Below, piece after piece: positions 58,652 through 64,000 of a stretch of DNA of 64,000 nucleotides (within the stretch, counting starts at the first letter, position 1; the number at the start of each line of letters is the position of its first letter). The stretch spans positions 4,295,735-4,359,734 of the forward strand of contig NZ_JAMOFV010000006.1 in assembly GCF_023656515.1 (NCBI RefSeq). The letters are read 5' to 3'. The DNA is from Clostridium swellfunianum (GTDB taxonomy: Bacteria; Bacillota; Clostridia; Clostridiales; Clostridiaceae). The position numbers were made by a program, and so were the translations under genes. The notes under the pieces were generated by a model, which saw only the letters and a list, made by a program, of their open reading frames with translations, did not search any database and was not told where the DNA came from.

Positions 58652-58688
58652 AAAAGTGCCCCTGGCTATTTGCCAGAAGCACTTTTAT
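58652..58688 (-). terminator. Terminator of iadA
   Basis: AAAAGTGC..CTGGC pairs with GCCAG..GCACTTTT around TATTT with a 2-by-2 internal loop. It begins at the iadA stop. Confidence 0.85.
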
Positions 58689-59867
58689 TTATTTTTGGAA
58701 TGTTCCAAAAACCTTTATTTTCTTATCTTTAACCATCATTTTCCCTTTTGCTATAACTGTATTTATTTCAAGCTTCTCTTCTTCAAGTAAAATTAAATCA
58801 GCATCAAAGCCTTTTTCAATTCTTCCTTTTTCTCTAAGCTTTAGAGCCCGTGCTGGATTCTCAGTTAAGACCATTAATACCTGCTCAATCCCTATTCCAT
58901 TCTCGAAAACAGCTGCTTGAAGTTCTTCTAAAAGAGTACTGCAGCTTCCCATTCTTAAACCTATAAACTCTTTTTTATCATTAAACATGGGTAAGCTTCC
59001 TTGACCATCTGAACTAAAGGTTATTCTCTCCTCAGGAACACCCTTATCCAAGCACATCTTCAAAGCCTTACTTGCCTTGATTTCACCTTCCTCCCAAAAA
59101 CTTGGGTCTGAACTTGTTGTAAAATCAATATAACCTCCATTCTTAGCATACCTAATTGCTTCTTCAAAGAGATAAGGATTTCTACTCATATGGGTTGGTA
59201 TAAACTGAGTAATTGGCAGTTCAGTGTTTTCAGTGATATCAAATAAATGATTTAACATCCTTCTACCGTCACCTAAATGTATATTAACTACTCCAGCCTT
59301 TCCTGAAAGTATACCTGCTACCCTGGCATCTGCTGCAATCTTTTTTATTTCCTCTACAGTAGGCTGAGAGGAACGGTGGTCTGAAAGAGCAATCTCCCCC
59401 ACTCCAATAACCTTATCTATCATCATAATATCTTTCATTATGCTTCCTGTAATAGTTGTAACTGGTACTCTATAGTTGCCTGTATAAATATACGTGCTTA
59501 TTCCTTCTTCTTCCAAGGCTTTTGCTTTTGCATACAAAGCTTCCATACTTCTTCCTACTCCATCCGTTCCGAGACATCCAACAATAGTAGTTACTCCAGC
59601 AGTAGTAATATCCGTAAGACTTATTTCTGGAGTTCTTGTGCTGAAGCCTCCTTCTCCACCTCCACCAAGTATGTGTACGTGGCTGTCTATAAAACCTGGT
59701 GTCAGTATCATACCAACTCCATCAATTACTTCAAAATCAACATTACCCTTAAAGTTTATTTCTATATTATCATCTATAGCTGCAATTTTATCGTTAACTA
59801 TAAGTATATCCTTAATTCCTAAAAACTTCGGGGAATAAATTTTTGCACTTTTTATAAGTTTAATCAT
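58689..59867 (-). CDS. iadA: Isoaspartyl dipeptidase (beta-aspartyl-peptidase)
   Basis: This 392-residue amidohydrolase hydrolyses beta-aspartyl dipeptides from damaged proteins. The binuclear zinc motif FIDSHVHILGGGGEGGFSTRTPE (in part), the metal-bridging region with EIALSDHRSSQPT, HLGDG, PTHMSRNPYLFEEA and SSDGQGSLP are all typical. It lies between the two ger clusters, an unusual spot; a link to peptide recycling in germinating spores is speculation. GGAGGT precedes ATG. Confidence 0.95.
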   Translation of the reverse strand: MIKLIKSAKIYSPKFLGIKDILIVNDKIAAIDDNIEINFKGNVDFEVIDGVGMILTPGFIDSHVHILGGGGEGGFSTRTPEISLTDITTAGVTTIVGCLGTDGVGRSMEALYAKAKALEEEGISTYIYTGNYRVPVTTITGSIMKDIMMIDKVIGVGEIALSDHRSSQPTVEEIKKIAADARVAGILSGKAGVVNIHLGDGRRMLNHLFDITENTELPITQFIPTHMSRNPYLFEEAIRYAKNGGYIDFTTSSDPSFWEEGEIKASKALKMCLDKGVPEERITFSSDGQGSLPMFNDKKEFIGLRMGSCSTLLEELQAAVFENGIGIEQVLMVLTENPARALKLREKGRIEKGFDADLILLEEEKLEINTVIAKGKMMVKDKKIKVFGTFQK

Positions 59868-60037
59868 TGCTCTACCTCCACTCTTAAGGCTAACCTTAAC
59901 ATACTTCCATCAATATTATACACTTTTTCCAATAAAGTATATATAAGTAAGATAATCATCCAAATGAATAAAATTATTCCTACTGTATATACTATGATTA
60001 TATGTTTATAATATATTATATTTATTAATAATTATTA

Positions 60038-60066
60038 TTGACAAATAGATAGAATTATCGTAAAAT
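60038..60066 (+). promoter_or_regulatory. Sigma-A promoter of 45-residue gene
   Basis: TTGACA (60038-60043) and TAAAAT (60061-60066) are separated by 17 bp, about 50 bp upstream of the ATG at 60117. Confidence 0.8.
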
Positions 60067-60116
60067 TATATTAATAAAACAACGTGAGTTCAAATTTTAT
60101 GAAAGGGTGATTTTTA

Positions 60117-60254
60117 ATGAGAACTACAAATATGGATAATCAAAATAAAGAAAAAGAAACTAAGGGAATGAGATCTAATTTTTCAAAAGAATTTACAAAT
60201 AAATATGACGAAATAGATAAACTTACTGAGCAGGCTTATTCAAATTTAACATAA
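60117..60254 (+). CDS. Small hydrophilic protein
   Basis: This 45-residue ORF starts at ATG with AAAGGGTG upstream and a consensus sigma-A promoter. The N-terminal 20 residues are Asn/Lys/Glu-rich. The rest (NFSKEFTNKYDEIDKLTEQA) can form one amphipathic helix. A strong bidirectional terminator follows 6 bp after the stop. Promoter, SD and terminator together make it a convincing gene, but the function is unknown. Confidence 0.75.
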   Translation: MRTTNMDNQNKEKETKGMRSNFSKEFTNKYDEIDKLTEQAYSNLT

Positions 60255-60260
60255 TTTAAT

Positions 60261-60305
60261 AATAAATGCACTGACTAGGTTATAATTCCAGTCAGTGCAT
60301 TTATT
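60261..60305. terminator. 15-bp bidirectional terminator
   Basis: AATAAATGCACTGAC (60261-60275) pairs perfectly with 60291-60305. T tracts lie on both sides, between convergent genes. Confidence 0.93.
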
Positions 60306-60306
60306 A

Positions 60307-61026
60307 TTAGAATAACATATAAAAGTATTTTCCCAGCGAACTTGCTATGGGCACATATAAAGTAAAATATCCTATTGGTATTAGTATTGCAGGCAGAAGA
60401 TTCGCTACTTTAATTTTTGTTAATCCCATCATATTGAAACCTAAACCTATTATTAGAAGACTGCCTACAGCAGAAATTTCTGTAACAACAGGTTGGGTAA
60501 GAACTCCCTGAATAAAAGAAGCCCCCACTGTTATCAGCCCTTGATAAATAAATACTGATACAGCCGAAAGAGTAACTCCTATTCCAAGTGTTGAGGTAAA
60601 CATTATAGAAGAAATTCCATCAAGCATTGCTTTCGTGAAAAGAATTTCATGGTCTCCCTTTAACCCGCTGTTTAAAGAACCTACTATCGCCATTGCTCCA
60701 ACACAGTATACAAGACTTGCAGTAACAAAGCCTTCCGATACCTTGCCACCTCTTCCTTGAAGTTTAGTTTCTATAAGGTCTCCAAGTCTTTTAAGCCACT
60801 TGTCTATATCTACAAGTTCACCAATAATAGTTCCAATAACAATTGAGCATATAACTAAAATCATATTGTCTGATTTAATTGCCCCGGTAATACCAATAAC
60901 CATTATGCAAAGAGCCAAGCCCTTCATAATAGAATCATTTATTCTTTCAGGAATTCCCCCCTTAAGAACAAACCCAGCCAAGCTTCCAACAATTATGGCT
61001 AGTGAATTAACAACTGTTCCTAACAT
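60307..61026 (-). CDS. DUF554 family membrane protein
   Basis: This 239-residue protein has about seven TM helices. It starts with MLGTVVNSLAIIVGSLAG and contains GALKSD-like GAIKSDN, a GIGVTLSAVSVFIYQG segment and the final LPAILIPI typical of DUF554 (YdfK). The transport role is unproven. It lies 23 bp after the YajQ gene, so they form an operon. The SD is GGGGG. Confidence 0.92.
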   Translation of the reverse strand: MLGTVVNSLAIIVGSLAGFVLKGGIPERINDSIMKGLALCIMVIGITGAIKSDNMILVICSIVIGTIIGELVDIDKWLKRLGDLIETKLQGRGGKVSEGFVTASLVYCVGAMAIVGSLNSGLKGDHEILFTKAMLDGISSIMFTSTLGIGVTLSAVSVFIYQGLITVGASFIQGVLTQPVVTEISAVGSLLIIGLGFNMMGLTKIKVANLLPAILIPIGYFTLYVPIASSLGKYFYMLF

Positions 61027-61049
61027 TCTTAGCCCCCATCTTATTTCTG

Positions 61050-61541
61050 CTACCTATAGTTAGTAAACTGCAAATCTATACCAAAGTCTTTGTTTCTAAG
61101 AAGCGCAATAACAGCCTGAAGGTCATCCTTGTCTTTTGCAGACACTCTAACTTGGTTTTCCATGATTTGAGTTTGAATCTTTAGCTTGCTTTCCTTAATT
61201 TCAGCAACAACTTCTTTGGCTTTTTCTTTTGAAATTCCTTTTACTATTTTAGCAGTTTGTCTTACTGTACCAAGACTTGCCTTTTCTACCTTCTGCAAAT
61301 CTAATGCTTTAGGAGACAACCCTCTTTTTATAAATTTAGCTTTTATGATCTCAACAACAGACTTTAATTTAAATTCGTCGTCTGAGGCAATCTTTATCTC
61401 CTCTTCTCCTAAATCTATTTCTGTCTTGCTGCCTTTAAAATCATATCTCTGTTCTATTTCCTTTTTTGCTTGATTAACTGCATTGTCAACTTCCTGCATA
61501 TTAACCTCTGAAACTACATCAAATGAATATGTACTTGCCAT
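61050..61541 (-). CDS. YajQ-family nucleotide-binding protein
   Basis: This 163-residue protein starts [21 protein letters not shown], the family signature, and has [23 protein letters not shown] and [22 protein letters not shown] (in part). YajQ proteins have two tandem ferredoxin-like RNA-binding-like domains; some bind c-di-GMP. With PilB MshEN and HD-GYP in the same window, a c-di-GMP link is possible but not shown. The SD is GGGAGGG. Confidence 0.94.
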   Translation of the reverse strand: MASTYSFDVVSEVNMQEVDNAVNQAKKEIEQRYDFKGSKTEIDLGEEEIKIASDDEFKLKSVVEIIKAKFIKRGLSPKALDLQKVEKASLGTVRQTAKIVKGISKEKAKEVVAEIKESKLKIQTQIMENQVRVSAKDKDDLQAVIALLRNKDFGIDLQFTNYR

Positions 61542-61606
61542 TTGCTTTACCCTCCCTGTCTTTATCTACTCATTATATTAATAAACTTTACGCACTTTAT
61601 CAATAT

Positions 61607-62731
61607 CTAATCCCAAAAATCCTGAGTATCTGGAGAACCTTCGATATTTTCATTGACTACAACCTCAAGTTCTGTAATTTTCAAGGGATTTTCAACTTTT
61701 GCATTTGGATACTTTCTTTCAAGAGTTTCTTTAACCTGGAAGATATCTAAATCCTGTTCTTTATATTTTTCAAATACTCTCACGCAAGCCCTCTTTATAT
61801 TGTCCTCCGATTTTTGTTTTACTTTAAATATATTTTCACTACTTAAGACCAATCCTTTTTCAATCTCTTCAATATTTGTTTTTATATTTATTGTTTTCCT
61901 AAGCCTAATTACTTTGCCATCATAAGTAAGATCAGTACTTGTTCTATTACTCAGTATATTTAGCGAAACGAAATTATTTTCTTGCTGAGGATTGCTTATT
62001 TCCAAGCTTCCTGTTTTTAAAGTATTCATAAGGAAATTATACCCTTGGCCATCTGTACGAGGCAGTATTTCCATAAACTTATCATCTTTGAGTATTGCAC
62101 CGCCATCTATCTCAACTCTCTCCTCCGGTACATTTTTCTTTATACCTATTAAAGTTATTACTTCAGTTTTACTCCCTATTAATCTTCTATTCAAATACTC
62201 ATTTAACGCCAACCTAACTGCTCTTGTTGATGCTCCCTCATTATCAATTAACTCCTTAACAATTATCCCAAGATACTCCTGGCCAGCTATTTTAAGCTTC
62301 ATTAAATCCTCTGGATTGTCATTGGTAATTGCAATATACGGTCTTATTATGAACTCTTGATGCCTATCAAATATATCCAGCCAATTATCGATTCCAACCT
62401 TAGCAGCTCTGCAAGTAAAAATAACGGCCTTATGCTGAGTATAATTCAGCTTATAGCTTGTAGAAAGGTGTATATCTCTCAACGCTTCGTAGGTTGTTTT
62501 TCCGGTCCCTTTCAAAAACACTCTTTGCCCTCTTTCAGAACCAGAAGAGGAACTTCTAAATGGTTTGAAGGCTTCTACATACAAAATAGGTCTATTGTCT
62601 TTATCAATATCAACAATTACTGAGGTAATGAAAAGAAGCTTATTTATATCTCTGTAGCTAAAGCAGCCGCTAAAGGATATAAGATTACAGAACAATATTA
62701 TTGAACTAATTATTCTTTTCGTCTTTTTCAC
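61607..62731 (-). CDS. Second Ger(x)C-family lipoprotein
   Basis: This 374-residue germinant receptor C subunit has its lipid Cys at 23 in SFSGCFSYRDINKLLFI. Domains match the other Ger(x)C but with low identity, including KLNYTQHKAVIFTCR, PYIAITNDNPEDL and EEIEKG near the end. The GTG start (AAGGAGG with 6-nt spacing) lies inside the preceding gerA gene, so the two overlap by 26 nt. An upstream ATG would lengthen the overlap further. Confidence 0.9.
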   Translation of the reverse strand: MKKTKRIISSIILFCNLISFSGCFSYRDINKLLFITSVIVDIDKDNRPILYVEAFKPFRSSSSGSERGQRVFLKGTGKTTYEALRDIHLSTSYKLNYTQHKAVIFTCRAAKVGIDNWLDIFDRHQEFIIRPYIAITNDNPEDLMKLKIAGQEYLGIIVKELIDNEGASTRAVRLALNEYLNRRLIGSKTEVITLIGIKKNVPEERVEIDGGAILKDDKFMEILPRTDGQGYNFLMNTLKTGSLEISNPQQENNFVSLNILSNRTSTDLTYDGKVIRLRKTINIKTNIEEIEKGLVLSSENIFKVKQKSEDNIKRACVRVFEKYKEQDLDIFQVKETLERKYPNAKVENPLKITELEVVVNENIEGSPDTQDFWD

Positions 62732-64000
62732 CCTTATCCTCCTTATCACCTTCATCAAAAATATTATTAGTTAAGTTTCTAAGGTAATCTGTAGTAATAA
62801 TATCTCTATGCTTATAGCTTCTAAGAGTTCCTAAAGGAAACAGATATGGATATCCGCAGCTGTTTAAACCTGCAATATGAGATACAAAGATACAAAAGCC
62901 TATATAAAAACCTGGCAAGCCTAAAACACTTGAAAACAGAATAGTAACTAAATTCCAAGTAGCTATAGCGTAGTAGATTTTAGGTACCAAAAAGGAGCAT
63001 ATCGAGCTTATGGCAACTACTATTAGCGTTGTCTGGGAGGCTAATCCTGAACCTACTGTTGCATCTCCTAAAATTAATGCTCCTACTATACTCATTGTCT
63101 GACCTATGGGCTGAGGAAGCCTTATTCCTGCCTCTCTAGAAAGCTGAAAGAAAAAATTCATTAGAAGAACTTCTATGATAGTAGGAAATGGAACTCCAGC
63201 TCTTGAAATGGCCAGTCTAAAGGTAAACATATACGGGATTAGAGAAAAGTGATGAGTAACTATGGCTATGTAAAAACCCGTAAGCAATGTAGCTAATATG
63301 AAGGCAACCCATCTTAACATTCTAGCACCATTAGCAAAATAGATATTTGAATAGTAATCATCACCTGTATGAAAATTTTCAAAAAAGAAATACGGTGCTG
63401 TAGCTACAAAAGGTGTACCATCCACAAATATAGCTACCCTTCCCTCGCAAAGCCTTGAAGCTATAACATCTGGCTTTTCAGTATAGCCAATGGTGTCAAA
63501 GGCAGTATGCTTGCATTTAAGCTTTTCTTCGATATAATTAATGCTCAAAATAGCTCCAGTCTCTATGCTTTTGAGCTGTTTTCTTATATATTCCACTAGT
63601 TTTTCTGGAGCAGAACCTTTAATATATGATAGTACCACAGTAGTATGAGTTTTTTCCCCCATCATCATGCTTTCGAACTTTAGGTTAGGGTCTTTTATTC
63701 TTCTTCTAATAAGAGATATATTATCAGCCAAAACCTCGTTAAATCCTTCCCTTGGTCCTTTAATCTGAGCTTCTGTTATAGGCGTTTGAATAGACCTTTT
63801 ACTAAACCCCTTAGAATCACAGTAGATTACTTCCTTGATAAAACTAAATACTATTATAGCGTCTCCTGAAAGTAAATGTGTAAGAAGGTCATCTTTCGTC
63901 TTAAGCACCCCCATGGAACCTGCTGAAATGATGCCTTTCTTAATATCTATCAGGCTTCCAATTTCTTGTCTTGAGTTTGACAGAGGTGCTATTATAAATT
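62706..64000 (-). CDS. Second GerA-family receptor subunit (5' end beyond window)
   Basis: At least 431 residues are present and the frame is open to the window edge, so the N-terminus is missing. Typical motifs follow: LSGDAIIVF, RRRIKDPNLKFESMMMGEKTHTTV, CEGRVAIFVDGTPF, LPQPIGQTMSIVGALILGDATVGSGL and a C-terminal CGYPYLFPLG. The tail is Asp/Lys/Glu-rich (from ~62706). It is the A subunit of a second GerA-class receptor, followed by its overlapping C gene. No B gene is visible on this side. Confidence 0.94.
   Translation of the reverse strand, partial: FIIAPLSNSRQEIGSLIDIKKGIISAGSMGVLKTKDDLLTHLLSGDAIIVFSFIKEVIYCDSKGFSKRSIQTPITEAQIKGPREGFNEVLADNISLIRRRIKDPNLKFESMMMGEKTHTTVVLSYIKGSAPEKLVEYIRKQLKSIETGAILSINYIEEKLKCKHTAFDTIGYTEKPDVIASRLCEGRVAIFVDGTPFVATAPYFFFENFHTGDDYYSNIYFANGARMLRWVAFILATLLTGFYIAIVTHHFSLIPYMFTFRLAISRAGVPFPTIIEVLLMNFFFQLSREAGIRLPQPIGQTMSIVGALILGDATVGSGLASQTTLIVVAISSICSFLVPKIYYAIATWNLVTILFSSVLGLPGFYIGFCIFVSHIAGLNSCGYPYLFPLGTLRSYKHRDIITTDYLRNLTNNIFDEGDKEDKGEKDEKNN

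Overview
The window looks like chromosomal DNA of a spore-forming, strictly fermentative low-GC Firmicute, most likely Clostridium sensu stricto. The evidence is strong A+T bias, GGAGG-type ribosome binding sites, frequent TTG and GTG starts, two Ger spore-germinant receptor clusters, Rex with crotonase and 3-hydroxybutyryl-CoA dehydrogenase, an NfnAB-type bifurcating transhydrogenase, an iron alcohol dehydrogenase with a sigma-54 promoter, a Gram-positive type IV pilus locus and a HrcA/CIRCE-controlled groESL operon. No phage, insertion sequence, CRISPR array or rRNA was found. I do not assign a species.

Layout. 0-3 kb: tRNA-Pro, then the translationally coupled rph-rdgB-yfcE-type group and an AIR-synthase/HypE-like protein. 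3-7.5 kb: an unknown alpha-helical protein, a tiny four-cysteine protein, an oligopeptide-binding lipoprotein and two small unknowns. 7.5-14.3 kb: ligA, pcrA, a YerC/TrpR-like regulator, an rRNA pseudouridine synthase and an SLT-domain transglycosylase. 14.4-19.3 kb: a seven-repeat triple-tyrosine protein divergent from a type I pullulanase, then a Met/His/Arg-rich low-complexity protein. 19.4-24.9 kb: a YaiI/YqxD protein, pgi, guaA and guaB, the last with a complete guanine riboswitch. 24.9-34.5 kb: type IV pilus genes in two convergent sets (pilB-C-A-M-N-O and three minor pilins) plus prepilin peptidase. 34.6-36.7 kb: groESL. 37-41.3 kb: membrane proteins and an HD-GYP protein preceded by an inverted-repeat-bounded segment carrying a 27-residue peptide ORF. 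41.4-50.9 kb: Ogg-type glycosylase, nfnAB-like pair, alcohol dehydrogenase with its probable sigma-54 activator, hbd, crt and rex. 51-54.2 kb: an ABC-F protein and a membrane metallophosphoesterase. 54.3-64 kb: sporulation and germination, with a small gene behind a sigma-G-like promoter, a complete gerA-gerC-gerB operon, isoaspartyl dipeptidase, DUF554 and YajQ proteins, and a second gerC-gerA pair running off the right edge.

How the parts work together. The 42-51 kb block handles reducing equivalents: NfnAB exchanges electrons among NADH, reduced ferredoxin and NADPH, the alcohol dehydrogenase discharges reducing power, and Rex senses NADH/NAD+ beside crt-hbd. The usual bcd-etfBA genes are absent between crt and hbd. 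The pilus locus encodes the assembly ATPase, platform, alignment proteins, major pilin, three minor pilins and processing peptidase, but no retraction ATPase PilT lies here.

Regulatory elements readable from sequence: a guanine-class riboswitch with resolvable terminator and antiterminator before guaB, CIRCE before groES, a near-perfect -24/-12 promoter before the alcohol dehydrogenase, several well-spaced sigma-A promoters, a sigma-G-like promoter, mutually exclusive hairpins at the minor-pilin promoter, and many intrinsic terminators. A 105-bp near-palindromic element occurs twice in opposite orientation (21.3 and 37.0 kb) and is the clearest unexplained structure. All functional calls come from reading the sequence; no database search was run.
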